From Cupriavidus cauae (lineage in GTDB: Bacteria > Pseudomonadota > Gammaproteobacteria > Burkholderiales > Burkholderiaceae), in assembly GCF_008632125.1 (NCBI RefSeq), contig NZ_VWRN01000053.1:124001-188000 (forward strand): a DNA stretch of 64,000 nucleotides, given 5' to 3'. Numbering within the stretch: position 1 is the first letter of the stretch; every line of letters begins with the position of its first letter. The notes under the pieces are model-generated. The model had not been told where the DNA came from and did no database searches. It saw nothing but the letters and a program-made list of their open reading frames with translations. Position numbers and translations under genes: made by a program. Positions 17,830-26,168 of this stretch are shown one piece after another.

Positions 17830-18687
17830 ATGACATTACGAGACCAATATCTGCAATCGGTCCTGGCTTGGGCAGGCGCCACGGACGCGGTGCTGGCGTT
17901 GATCCAGACCGGTTCGCTGGCACGCCAGGATGATTCCGCGGACGAGTATTCGGACCTCGATATCGAGATCATTTCGCCTGACTCGGATACCTTGGCCAGG
18001 GACGACGATTGGCTACACCGGATTGGTCCGCTGATCACGGTGTTGCGTCTCGAAGCCGGCAGCGATCAACCGTGGCCGACGCGGCTGGCGATATACCAGG
18101 GCGGCGTCAAGATCGACTTCACCGTCGCCGGCATCGAACGCCTGCGTCGAATGACCGCTCCAGACGGTCTGGACGACCTCTATGCGCGCGGCTATCACGT
18201 CCTCCTCGACAAGGCGGGGGTGGCCGCATCGCTGCCGCCTCCGCCATACCGCTTCCCTGTTGAACCTCTGCCTTCACAGCGGGAATTCCAGACGAGTGTC
18301 GAAGAGTTCTGGTTCGAGGCATTTCATGTCCCGCGCTATCTGGCGCGTGGAGAACCATGGCTGGTCAAGCAGCGCGACTGGACGATGAAGACGCTGCTGC
18401 TGCGCATGGCGCAATGGCACGCGCAGGCGCTGCATCCGGGCCAGGTCGATGTCTGGCACAACGGCCTGCGCATGGACCAGTGGGCCCATCGCGATACGTG
18501 GCATGCCATACAGCAGATATTCGGACGTTTCGACGCCGCGGACGCACGACGCGCCTTTGAAGCGACGGTCCGGCTGTACGGGCGCCTGGGACGAGAAGTG
18601 GCGGAGCGCGCGGGCCTGGAATATCCAGAAGCCTGCGAAGATCAGATCCAGGCGCTGAATCGGGCGGTGCTTGAGGCCGCGAACTAG
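17830..18687 (+). CDS. Aminoglycoside 6-adenylyltransferase-like nucleotidyltransferase
   Basis: The 285-residue protein has the nucleotidyltransferase core GSLARQDDSADEYSDLDIEI near residue 35, where the GS motif and the Asp pair bind ATP and metal, and a helical C-terminal domain with KQRDWTMKTLLLRMAQWHA, as in the streptomycin/aminoglycoside 6-adenylyltransferase (AadK/ANT(6)) family. The drug-binding specificity cannot be read, and many chromosomal relatives have no known substrate. ATG 17830 follows the brnA stop by 8 bp, so it may be carried on the toxin-antitoxin transcript. Its last codon overlaps the convergent ktrA stop by 4 bp. Confidence 0.82.
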   Translation: MTLRDQYLQSVLAWAGATDAVLALIQTGSLARQDDSADEYSDLDIEIISPDSDTLARDDDWLHRIGPLITVLRLEAGSDQPWPTRLAIYQGGVKIDFTVAGIERLRRMTAPDGLDDLYARGYHVLLDKAGVAASLPPPPYRFPVEPLPSQREFQTSVEEFWFEAFHVPRYLARGEPWLVKQRDWTMKTLLLRMAQWHAQALHPGQVDVWHNGLRMDQWAHRDTWHAIQQIFGRFDAADARRAFEATVRLYGRLGREVAERAGLEYPEACEDQIQALNRAVLEAAN

Positions 18688-19382
18688 CGCTTCGTCACGT
18701 CGCCCGCGAACGACTGGATCTTCCGTGTCGGGCCCGACACGATCAGCAGATCGCCGGGCAACACGCGCGTGCTCGGCGTGGCGTGCTGGAAGTCCTCGTT
18801 GGCGCGCTTGACGCCCACCACGGTGACGCCCGACTTCTCGCGCACGCCGGATTCCGCCAGCGTCTGGTTGTGGGTCGACGCCGGCGCATGGACCTTGGCG
18901 ATGGCGAAGCCGTCGTCGAACTCGATGAAATCCATCATGCGCCCGGTGATCAAGTGCGCGACGCGCTCGCCCATATCGGCTTCCGGATAGACGACGTGAT
19001 GCGCGCCGATGCGCTGCGCGATCTGCCCGTGCTCGGCCGACATCGCCTTGACCCAGATGTCCTTGATGTCCAGTTCGGTGAGCGCCATGATCGTCATCAG
19101 GCTGGCCGCAAGGTCCGAGCCGATGCCGACGATGGCATGGGCGAAGTCGGCCACGCCGAGCTGGCGCATCACGTTGACGTTGGTCGAATCGGCCTGCACC
19201 GCATGCGTCAGGTAGTTGCCCCAGAGCTGCACGGGCTCCGCATCCTTGTCGAGGCCCATCACGTCGTGGCCCAGACGCATCAGCGACTGCGCGACCGAGC
19301 TGCCGAAGCGGCCCAGGCCGATCACGACCACGCTGTCGCCCTTCGAGAAGGAGAACTGCTCGGTAAACAATCTAGCCAACAA
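18684..19382 (-). CDS. ktrA: Potassium uptake regulatory subunit KtrA/TrkA (RCK domain)
   Basis: The 232-residue cytoplasmic protein begins with an RCK-N Rossmann domain (VVVIGLGRFGSSVAQSL, then DKDAEPVQ and ADSTN) and ends with an RCK-C domain (VTVVGVKRAN, LPGDLLIVSG). It gates the KtrB channel in response to nucleotides. No ATG is available near the conserved start. TTG 19382 is chosen because AGAGGAG lies seven bases upstream and the reading frame overlaps the ktrB stop by 11 bp, a typical coupled arrangement. TTG 19379 or 19370 are alternatives. Confidence 0.9.
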   Translation of the reverse strand: MLARLFTEQFSFSKGDSVVVIGLGRFGSSVAQSLMRLGHDVMGLDKDAEPVQLWGNYLTHAVQADSTNVNVMRQLGVADFAHAIVGIGSDLAASLMTIMALTELDIKDIWVKAMSAEHGQIAQRIGAHHVVYPEADMGERVAHLITGRMMDFIEFDDGFAIAKVHAPASTHNQTLAESGVREKSGVTVVGVKRANEDFQHATPSTRVLPGDLLIVSGPTRKIQSFAGDVTKR

Positions 19383-20700
19383 TTGGGTGCTCCTCTGGAT
19401 AGCGGAACGGCATGCGGCGCTCGCCCAATACCAGCGATGCCGCCAGCGTGATGGTGCCCACCCGGCCGGCATACATCAGCAGGATCAGCGTCAGTTGGGC
19501 CGGCACCGGCAGATCGCCGGTGATCCCCGTGGACAGGCCGGTCGTTCCGAAGGCGGCGATGACCTCGAAGATGATCTGATCAGTCGGCACGTCGGTCGTG
19601 CGCAGCAACACCAGTGTACCGAGGGTGACCAGCGCGCTGCCGAGCACCAGCACCGTGATGGCCTGGCGCTGGGCCGAGGCGCCGAGTCTGCGGCCGTATG
19701 CCTCGCAGTCGCTTTGCCCGCGAATCTCTGCGATCACCAGCAGGACCAGGATGGCGATCGTGCCCACCTTGACACCGCCGGCGGTGCTCGCGCTGCCGCC
19801 GCCGACGAACATCAGGAAGTAGTGCAGCGCCCACGTTTCGGGCGTCAGCAGGCTGATGTCCAGGGTATTGAAGCCCGCTGTCCGTGCCGCGACCGAGGCG
19901 AAGGCCGCGGACAGCAGCTTGTCGGCGGCGGACATCGGGCCCAGCGTATTCGGATTGGTCCATTCGAACAGCAGCACCCCGGCGAAGCCCATCGCCAGCA
20001 GTACCGCCGTGCCGGCAAGGGTCAGCTTGGTATGCAGGGACCAATGATGCGGGCTGCGCGCCTTGCGCCGGACATCGTGCAGCACCGGGAAACCGATGCC
20101 GCCGACCACGGTCGCCAGCATCACCGGAATCAGGATCAGCGCATCGGCGGCATAGCGCGTCAGGCTGTCCGCATGGATCGAAATGCCGGCATTGTTGAAG
20201 GCGGACACCGCATGGAACAGTCCGCTCCACACGGCATCGCCCCATGGCAGGTCATGCGCATGGCGAAGCCGCAGCGTCAGCAGCGTCGCGACGATGGCCT
20301 CGGACGCCAGCGTCACCGCCAGCACCAGCCGCGCCACGCTGGTCACGTCCCCCATGCCCAGCGAGCGCGTCTCGACCTGCGTGATCAGCCTGGTGCGCAG
20401 CCGCAGCGAGCGGTTGACCATCAGCCCCAGCAGGGTGGCTGCAGTCATCATGCCGAAGCCGCCGATCTGGAACAGCACCAGAATCACGGCCTGGCCGAAG
20501 CCGGACCAGTAGGTACCGGTGTCGACGACCACGAGGCCCGTCACACAGACGGCAGAGACCGCGGTGAACACGGCCGTCAGCCACGGCACGGGCCGCCCGT
20601 CCGCCTGGGAAATCGGCAGCACCAGCAGCAGCGTGCCGGCCGCGATCGCCAGCAGGAAGGCCAGCGCGACGACGCGTGGCGGATGCGCGATGGATTTCAT
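19372..20700 (-). CDS. ktrB: Potassium uptake membrane subunit KtrB/TrkH
   Basis: The 442-residue protein is the channel-like translocating subunit of a Ktr potassium uptake system. The four M1-P-M2 repeats can be followed by their pore loops: TAVSAVCVTGL, FHAVSAFNNAGIS, ASVAARTAGFNT and EVIAAFGTTGLSTG. Each carries the selectivity-filter glycine. ATG 20700 (MKSIAHPPRV) is chosen; the longer frame adds 31 Arg/His-rich residues. The overlapping ktrA gene downstream provides its regulatory ring. Sodium-coupled or simple potassium uptake cannot be distinguished here. Confidence 0.93.
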   Translation of the reverse strand: MKSIAHPPRVVALAFLLAIAAGTLLLVLPISQADGRPVPWLTAVFTAVSAVCVTGLVVVDTGTYWSGFGQAVILVLFQIGGFGMMTAATLLGLMVNRSLRLRTRLITQVETRSLGMGDVTSVARLVLAVTLASEAIVATLLTLRLRHAHDLPWGDAVWSGLFHAVSAFNNAGISIHADSLTRYAADALILIPVMLATVVGGIGFPVLHDVRRKARSPHHWSLHTKLTLAGTAVLLAMGFAGVLLFEWTNPNTLGPMSAADKLLSAAFASVAARTAGFNTLDISLLTPETWALHYFLMFVGGGSASTAGGVKVGTIAILVLLVIAEIRGQSDCEAYGRRLGASAQRQAITVLVLGSALVTLGTLVLLRTTDVPTDQIIFEVIAAFGTTGLSTGITGDLPVPAQLTLILLMYAGRVGTITLAASLVLGERRMPFRYPEEHPIVG

Positions 20701-20930
20701 TGGTCGGCCATTGGCGAATCGACGGTGCGGGTCTCGTGCATGCAGGACATCGCTTGTTGTTGTCCGTCCATATTGTCGACTCCGTGAGGGCACTTCACCA
20801 CGGCGCCAGGGCCTGTTTCCGCGCTACGGCAAGAGCGCCGCCGATTCTACAGGCCCTTTCGCATCGAACCTCCATGGTCATGCTGCCCCGCCATGCAGGC
20901 AAGCACCTCGCTCACCATTGCGACCTTTTT

Positions 20931-20975
20931 ACCGTTGCCACCGTTGCCACCGTTGCCACCGTTGCGCGCGTGGTT
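20931..20975. repeat. 9-bp tandem repeat ACCGTTGCC, four perfect copies plus one variant
   Basis: Units start at 20931, 20940, 20949, 20958 and 20967 in the 400-bp gap between ktrB and the secreted-protein gene. The rest of that gap (20701-20930 and 20976-21100) holds no gene I can support, only the divergent promoter region. Confidence 0.92.
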
Positions 20976-21100
20976 GTAAGCCGCATTGGCGCGGATGACA
21001 AGGCTCGTTAATCACCGTTGCAAAATCGAACAGAATGTCAGACGCCTCGCCGCTACAGTGAACCTTCCCTTGCCTGTAGGCGTTTTATGGAGGTACACGA

Positions 21101-21565
21101 ATGAAGCAACATCTGGCGAAATCCCTGTTGATGGCTGGCGCGATGATCGCGTCGTACCCGCTGCTGGCGCAGCAGTCCCAGCCGATGCAGTCGACTCAGC
21201 CGATGCCGGCCGCGCAGACGATGCAGCCGATGCAGTCCGCCCAATCCTCGCCATACGCGCCATCCGCGCCGTCCGCGCAACCCCCCCAATCGATCCAGTC
21301 CGCGCCCGCCGCGCAGGCGATGCCGTCGGCTCAGCCGATGCAGGCGATGCCCGCGGCAACGTCGCCGGCTCAAGCCGCCGCACCGGTTGCCGGCGACCCG
21401 TACGCGCAAGCTGCCGCCCCCGCTGCTCAGCCGGCCATGGCGCCCGCCGATCCCACCCTGGTGCGCAGCACCGACCCTGCCATCGATCCGGCCAGCATGA
21501 GCCTGCCGCGCGATGCGCTCGGCACGCGCCTGGGCCAGCGCAGTCTCTTCCTCGACGGCGCCTGA
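21101..21565 (+). CDS. Small secreted Gln/Pro/Met/Ala-rich protein, function unknown
   Basis: The 154-residue product starts with a clear signal peptide (MKQHLAKSLLMAGAMIASYP, cleavage likely after LLAQ or nearby). The rest is low complexity: repeated QPMQ, QSAQ and AQP motifs, then PAADP-like sequence and a charged tail RDALGTRLGQRSLFLDG. GGAGG eight bases before the ATG supports translation. There is no recognised domain. Such Pro/Gln-rich periplasmic proteins are common in Burkholderiaceae, and the tail may be the conserved part. It stands alone, between the ktr genes and a tRNA. Confidence 0.7.
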   Translation: MKQHLAKSLLMAGAMIASYPLLAQQSQPMQSTQPMPAAQTMQPMQSAQSSPYAPSAPSAQPPQSIQSAPAAQAMPSAQPMQAMPAATSPAQAAAPVAGDPYAQAAAPAAQPAMAPADPTLVRSTDPAIDPASMSLPRDALGTRLGQRSLFLDGA

Positions 21566-21778
21566 TCGTCGCAGGCCATTCCAGTCGTGCCGGACGCCGC
21601 CGCTCGGCCATCGGAGCACGAGCGGCGTCCGGCTTCCGGCGTCGCGGGCGCAGGCGCGAAGCGCCAAGCGCGAAGACGCGACGTGTAGGGGGGCCGCCAA
21701 GCGCGGAGATGCAACGCGTGGGGACCGCCAAGCGCGGAAATCGCGAAGCGCGGCTGATGCGAAATCGAATGGGGAGAG

Positions 21779-21853
21779 TGGTCCCGCCGACAGGAATCGA
21801 ACCTGTATCTAGCGCTTAGGAGGCGCTCGTTCTATCCATTGAACTACGGCGAG
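21779..21853 (-). tRNA. tRNA-Arg (anticodon CCU)
   Basis: Read on the minus strand, a seven-base acceptor stem CTCGCCG pairs with CGGCGGG (one T-G wobble). The D arm is GTTCAATGGATAGAAC, the anticodon arm AGCGC-CTCCTAA-GCGCT gives anticodon CCU, and the T arm is ACAGG-TTCGATT-CCTGT. A73 is followed by an encoded CCA. It decodes AGG. Confidence 0.95.
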
Positions 21854-21994
21854 CGGATAGCCGGGCATCGCTGCGACGCCCTGGGATGCGGCCACCGCTG
21901 AACCGGTGCAACCGCGCGCGCGGCCATTGGCCGAGGCAGGGGCGGAGTATAGCAAAGTCACTTGGCGGGGGGCGTCTCGCCGGCACCCGGAAAT

Positions 21995-22087
21995 GTGCGA
22001 TTTCGCGCCCGGAGCCGCGTCGGAGGTGCGATTTCACGCGCGGAACCGCGTCGCGGGGGCGATGTCGCGCGGCGGAGCCGCGTCGTC
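21995..22087. repeat. 31-bp tandem repeat, three imperfect copies
   Basis: Copies start at about 21995, 22026 and 22057 with the shared core GCGATTTCGCGC...GGAGCCGCGTCG. The period is exactly 31 bp, not a multiple of three, so it is not a protein repeat. It lies between tRNA-Arg and an orphan terminator. Confidence 0.85.
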
Positions 22088-22106
22088 GAACCGACCCTCG
22101 CAGAAA

Positions 22107-22135
22107 TGAAAAGCCCGCCAATGTCCTGGCGGGCT
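22107..22135 (-). terminator. Rho-independent terminator on the minus strand, no clear gene upstream
   Basis: The stem AGCCCGCC (22112-22119) and GGCGGGCT (22128-22135) encloses an 8-base loop and is followed on the minus strand by TTTCATTTC. The 380 bp upstream of it on that strand (22138-22520) contain only overlapping short reading frames with no family likeness. A TATACT at about 22385 on the minus strand could start an RNA of some 270 nt ending here. Confidence 0.7.
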
Positions 22136-22520
22136 GGCTGCGGACGGGCCGGGCAGTCTAGGTCGACGCTGGCGGCATCGCCACAAGCCACGGTGCAGGT
22201 CCTCTTCCTCATGGTTCCGCCGATGTCGCGGCCGCCCATCCGGACCACCCGGACAGTCGGAGGAAGAAGGCGCTGGCGTGCATTGCGGAGATGCCGATGG
22301 CGAACAGCGAGGCACTCGCTGAAGACGGCCATCGGGTGGGAGGGTTGTCCGCATCCGTGCCGGCACTTGGTGTCGACACTGCGAGTATAGGGCGGGGGTT
22401 CGGGGATGCAAGAGACGTGGACTCGTGACGTGACTCGCGACCTGCCGGCGTCCGTGCCGATGTCCGCCCGAAGGCGCTTGCAGACAATATTTTCGCAGCG
22501 CAGCAATATTTTTCGACTTC

Positions 22521-22529
22521 TGCTAGAAT
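22521..22529 (+). promoter_or_regulatory. Extended -10 promoter TGCTAGAAT for the RhlE-type helicase gene
   Basis: TGCTAGAAT fits an extended -10 element in an AT-rich pocket (AATATTTTTCG) that contrasts with the surrounding GC-rich DNA. No good -35 box is seen, which an extended -10 tolerates. Transcription from about 22536 would give a leader of roughly 350 nt before the start codon at 22889. Confidence 0.6.
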
Positions 22530-22888
22530 GCGCCCCGTGAGTTCGCAATGCGAGCCGTGCACCCGCCGACCAGCCCCCAAGGCCAGAGGCGATGCCGCTT
22601 CCGCTCTCAAGCTCTGTCGCTCGGTTCTCCGGTCGTTTGTTTCAAGTCTTCGACCACACCCGCCGCTTGCCAGAACGCCATCTCACTTGACGCCGCCTCG
22701 TCTCCGATCCTGTTGAACAGCCTCGTCGCTGTTTGCCTGCCAGGGACCCGGCTTCCGGTCTTGCACCGGTCGCCCCCTGCCTGCCGCCGTACTGCCAGCT
22801 GAGTCTGTCGTCACGGCCTTCCGATTGGCGCCGAAGCCTTTTTAAGACTTTGCACTGCGCCCACCCTCTTGCCGATGGCAGGGGTGCC

Positions 22889-24730
22889 ATGCATCAAGAC
22901 CCTTACGACATGACCCAGCACGAATTCCGTGCGGAGCAGCCTATTGCCTCCGCCAACGATATTTCCAATACGACCGCGCCGAGCCCGCTGGACCGCCTGC
23001 AAGCGATCCTCGAGCCGCAGGACGCACCCGAAGCCGCCGCCTCGGCGGCCGACGGTTTCGCCGCGCTCGGCCTCGATGCCGCGATCCTGCGCGCCCTGAC
23101 CGAACTGAACTACACCGTGCCGACCCCGGTGCAGGCCCAGGCCATCCCGGCCTTCCTGGCCGGCCGCGACCTGCTGGTGTCGAGCCAGACCGGTTCGGGC
23201 AAGACCGCCGCCTTCATGCTGCCGGCGATCCAGCGCATTTCGGAGCGTCCGGCACCGAACCGCCCGCGCGCCGACGAGCCCATCAAGCGCATGAAGGGCA
23301 AGCGTCCCCGCCCGGCCCCGGCCCAGCCGTCGCTGCTGGTGCTGACGCCGACCCGCGAACTGGCGCTGCAGGTCACCGAAGCCGCCGCCAAGTACGGCCG
23401 CCATCTGCGCCGCATCATCTGCGCGAGCATCCTGGGCGGCATGCCCTATCCGAAGCAGCTGGCGATGCTGTCGAAGATGCCGGACATCCTGGTGGCAACG
23501 CCGGGCCGTCTGCTCGACCACATCGACGCCGGCCGCATCGACCTGTCGCAGCTCGACATGCTGGTGTTCGACGAGGCCGATCGCATGCTGGACATGGGCT
23601 TCTCCGACGACATCGACGCGATCGTCGCGGCGACGCCGGCCACGCGCCAGACGCTGATGTTCTCGGCGACGGTCGACGGCCGCATCGCGCAACTGGCCGC
23701 GCGCCAGCTGCGTGACCCGCAGCGCATCGAGATCGCCGCGGCGCGTGCCGACCAGAGCAACATCGAACAGCGCCTGCACTTCACCGACGACATGTCGCAC
23801 AAGGAGCGTCTGCTCGACCATCTGCTGCGCGACGCGTCGCTGAAGCAGGCGATCGTGTTCACCGCCACCAAGCGCGACGCCGATTCGCTGGCCGAGCGGC
23901 TGTCGGACACCGGCTTTGCCGCCGGCGCGCTGCACGGCGACATGACCCAGGGCGCGCGCAATCGCACGCTGACGGCGCTGCGCCGCGGCAATCTGCGCGT
24001 GCTGGTGGCCACCGACGTGGCCGCGCGTGGTATCGACGTGCCCGACATCACCCACGTGGTGAACTTCGATCTGCCCAAGCAGGCCGAGGACTATGTGCAC
24101 CGTATCGGCCGTACCGGCCGCGCGGGCCGCTCGGGCGTGGCAATCAACCTGGTCAACCACAACGACGCCTTCCAGTGGAAGCGGATCGAGCGCTTCACCA
24201 ACAACCGCATCACCGCTTCGGTGATCGAGGGCCTGGAACCGCGCCGTACGCCCAAGCCGCGCGCCGGCTTCGGCGGCAAGCCGGGCGGTGCCCGTCCGGG
24301 TAACGGTGGCGGCGGCTATCGCGGCGGCGAGCGCAAGTTCGGCGGCGGCGAGTCGCGCGGTTACGGCAACGGCGGCGGCAACGGGGGCGGCTATCGCGGC
24401 GACCGCGAGCAGGCGCCCCGCAGCTTCGGCGGCGGCGAATCGCGTGGCTACGGCGGCAACACTGCCGGCGCCGCTGGCAACGGCAATCGCCCGTTCGGCG
24501 AGCGCAGCTTCGGCGACCGTCAATATGGCGACCGTCCGTTTGGCGACCGCAAGCCGGCCGAGCGCAGCTTCGGCGATCGCGACGGCAATCGTGGCGGCAA
24601 TCGCGACGGTGCCCGCAGCTTCGGCGATGGCAACCGCAGCAGCTACGGCAATCGCCATGGCGGGAACGGCGGCGGCTACGGCGGCCAGCGTCAGGGCCAA
24701 GGCCAGGGCCGTTCGCGCTTCTCGCGTTAA
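22889..24730 (+). CDS. rhlE: DEAD-box RNA helicase, RhlE type, with glycine-rich tail
   Basis: The 613-residue protein has the full helicase core: Q motif region near FAALGLDAAI, SSQTGSGKTAAF, PTRELALQV, VFDEADRMLDMGF, FSATVDG, ATDVAARGIDVPDI and HRIGRTGRAGRSG. From about residue 450 it becomes an Arg/Gly-rich tail with repeated GGGESRGYGN, SFGDR and YGGQRQ motifs, typical of RNA-binding RhlE-like helicases. It unwinds structured RNA in ribosome assembly or decay. ATG 22889 gives the MHQDPYDMTQHEF start; ATG 22910 is an alternative. The long untranslated leader resembles that of cold-regulated helicase genes. Confidence 0.94.
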   Translation: MHQDPYDMTQHEFRAEQPIASANDISNTTAPSPLDRLQAILEPQDAPEAAASAADGFAALGLDAAILRALTELNYTVPTPVQAQAIPAFLAGRDLLVSSQTGSGKTAAFMLPAIQRISERPAPNRPRADEPIKRMKGKRPRPAPAQPSLLVLTPTRELALQVTEAAAKYGRHLRRIICASILGGMPYPKQLAMLSKMPDILVATPGRLLDHIDAGRIDLSQLDMLVFDEADRMLDMGFSDDIDAIVAATPATRQTLMFSATVDGRIAQLAARQLRDPQRIEIAAARADQSNIEQRLHFTDDMSHKERLLDHLLRDASLKQAIVFTATKRDADSLAERLSDTGFAAGALHGDMTQGARNRTLTALRRGNLRVLVATDVAARGIDVPDITHVVNFDLPKQAEDYVHRIGRTGRAGRSGVAINLVNHNDAFQWKRIERFTNNRITASVIEGLEPRRTPKPRAGFGGKPGGARPGNGGGGYRGGERKFGGGESRGYGNGGGNGGGYRGDREQAPRSFGGGESRGYGGNTAGAAGNGNRPFGERSFGDRQYGDRPFGDRKPAERSFGDRDGNRGGNRDGARSFGDGNRSSYGNRHGGNGGGYGGQRQGQGQGRSRFSR

Positions 24731-24761
24731 GCCGGATCGGGGCTCGGCCCCGAGCCGAAAG

Positions 24762-24789
24762 AAAAGGACGTCTTCGGACGTCCTTTTTT
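24762..24789 (+). terminator. Rho-independent terminator of the rhlE-type gene
   Basis: Stem AAGGACGTC, loop TTCG, stem GACGTCCTT, followed by a T run to 24789. The A run before the stem makes it bidirectional, so it could also stop minus-strand transcripts from the RcnB-like gene. A GC-rich hairpin (GGCTCGG/CCGAGCC) precedes it. Confidence 0.92.
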
Positions 24790-24962
24790 CTTTGCGGAAG
24801 CGCCAAACAAAAACCCGCGCCCGCGTCCTCACGCTGCGCGGGTCGTGTTGCGGCGGGCCGATATGTTGGCCGCCTGTTGGTTGCAATCAGTCGCTACCGC
24901 TCGCGATCGGTGGCTTCGTTGGCGTCGGCGCCGTGGCGCGCTATTGCACGCTTATTGCCCGC

Positions 24963-25517
24963 TCATTGCCCCGTCACGACGCGGGCGATGGTGCCGTTGC
25001 GGGTCGAGACCAGCAGGAACTCGTTGCCGATGCCAACCCACTGGTGCCCCTTCGGTGGGCGCTCCAGCTGAAACGACTTCCAGTCGTCGATCACGTACTG
25101 ACGGTCCCGATAGGCGGTCGGCAGGCGATCGCCCTTCTTCCATTGGCCCGGCGCATAGGCATACGGCGAAGCCGAAGGTCCCGGGCCGCCGGGCGCCATG
25201 CCGGGAGGCATGCCGCGCGCGTCGCGCGCCGACGGACCGCCGCGCTCGCCGGGTTGAGCGGCTGGTCCCGACGGACCGCCCATCTGGGAGCTACCCCGTT
25301 GCGAACCGCCCATCTGCGAGCCCGTCTCCGAGCCGCCCGTCTGCGGCCCGCCCATCTGCGAGCCACCCCGCTGGGACCCGGGTTGGTCCGCCGCGCCTGT
25401 GCCGTATCCGCCGGCACCGGCCGAGCCGCCACCGGAGCTGGACTGCGCCAGGCCAACCGATGAACCGAGCACGCCCGCGGCCACCAGCAAACCCATCAAC
25501 ATGTGGTTCCTCTTCAT
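24963..25517 (-). CDS. RcnB-like secreted protein with Gly/Ser/Gln-rich spacer
   Basis: The 184-residue product has a signal peptide (MLMGLLVAAGVLGSSVGLAQ), then about 80 residues of Gly/Ser/Gln/Met repeats (GGSQMGGPQTGG and similar), then a C-terminal domain reading APGQWKKGDRLP, YRDRQYVIDDW, LERPPKGHQWVGIG and LLVSTRNGTIARVV. The tail is the RcnB domain, named from a periplasmic nickel/cobalt homeostasis factor but widespread with unknown roles. AAGGAG six to seven bases before the ATG fixes the start. The low-complexity spacer is unusually long and repetitive. It lies downstream of the DUF1854 gene on the same strand, but probably as its own unit. Confidence 0.82.
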   Translation of the reverse strand: MKRNHMLMGLLVAAGVLGSSVGLAQSSSGGGSAGAGGYGTGAADQPGSQRGGSQMGGPQTGGSETGSQMGGSQRGSSQMGGPSGPAAQPGERGGPSARDARGMPPGMAPGGPGPSASPYAYAPGQWKKGDRLPTAYRDRQYVIDDWKSFQLERPPKGHQWVGIGNEFLLVSTRNGTIARVVTGQ

Positions 25518-25661
25518 CGAGATCTCCTTGTTGGTTGGGACAGCGATGGCAAGTTACACCCGGGGGCGCGAGGCGGCAACGCAGCTTTGTATCTGGATAT
25601 TTCGCTTGTGCGGCCTAAGAGACGCGCGGCAACAAGCCCGCGTCGGCCGTATCCGCAGCCG

Positions 25662-26156
25662 CTACAGGAAGCGGTCCAGCAGCTTGCGGCTGGCCTTGTC
25701 CAGCGAATCCAGGCTGCGGATCAGATAGTGGATGCCGTGGCTGTCCGAGATCAGCAGCGTGGTGCCCGCCAGCCGGCGGATGTCCTCCTCGCCGCGCAGC
25801 ACCAGCCGCGTCGGGCCCCGATCGGTCTCGACCTGCCAGGTGCTCGGCGTGGCGAAGGTCGACACGCTGACGATGCGGCGGATCTCGGGCATGAACTCGC
25901 GTCCGGCCAGCTCCTCCTCGACGATCGCGCGCACGGGCGCCGGCAGGTCTTCGAGCCGCTCGATCCAGGCCAGTTCGTGGCCATCGGTGCTGACCAGCGC
26001 GATGCCGTCGTCCGGCGCGGTGATCGGGAACGCGCGCACGGCCACCACGCCTTCATGCACGCCGCCGTCCGCGGTCCTCATCACGAGACGGCCGAAGGGA
26101 TTGCGCGACAGTTCGAACGGGAATGCGACCGCAGTCGTCGATTCGCTTGCTTGCAT
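25662..26156 (-). CDS. Cyanophycin-associated DUF1854 family protein
   Basis: The 164-residue soluble protein matches the DUF1854 family, found next to cyanophycin synthetase genes in beta-proteobacteria: PFELSRNPFGRLVMRTADG, GVVAVRAFPITAPDDGIALV, SRDGHELAWI-like sequence and RLAGTTLLISDSHGIHYLI. Its biochemical role is not known. AAGGAAG eight bases before ATG 26156 overlaps the stop codon of the preceding ABC transporter gene, which lies only 12 bp upstream, so the two are almost certainly translated from the same message. It probably works with that transporter in cyanophycin metabolism. Confidence 0.88.
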   Translation of the reverse strand: MQASESTTAVAFPFELSRNPFGRLVMRTADGGVHEGVVAVRAFPITAPDDGIALVSTDGHELAWIERLEDLPAPVRAIVEEELAGREFMPEIRRIVSVSTFATPSTWQVETDRGPTRLVLRGEEDIRRLAGTTLLISDSHGIHYLIRSLDSLDKASRKLLDRFL

Positions 26157-26168
26157 GATCGGACTTCC

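Noticed and set aside
22209..22610. Minus-strand 133-codon frame in the region between tRNA-Arg and the helicase promoter
   Set aside because: No ribosome binding site, no family match, and it crosses the helicase promoter; alternative frames of similar length overlap it.
22811..24886. 691-codon minus-strand frame opposite the helicase gene
   Set aside because: Its Ala/Val-repeat content is the complement of the Gly-rich helicase tail; DEAD-box motifs decide for the plus strand.
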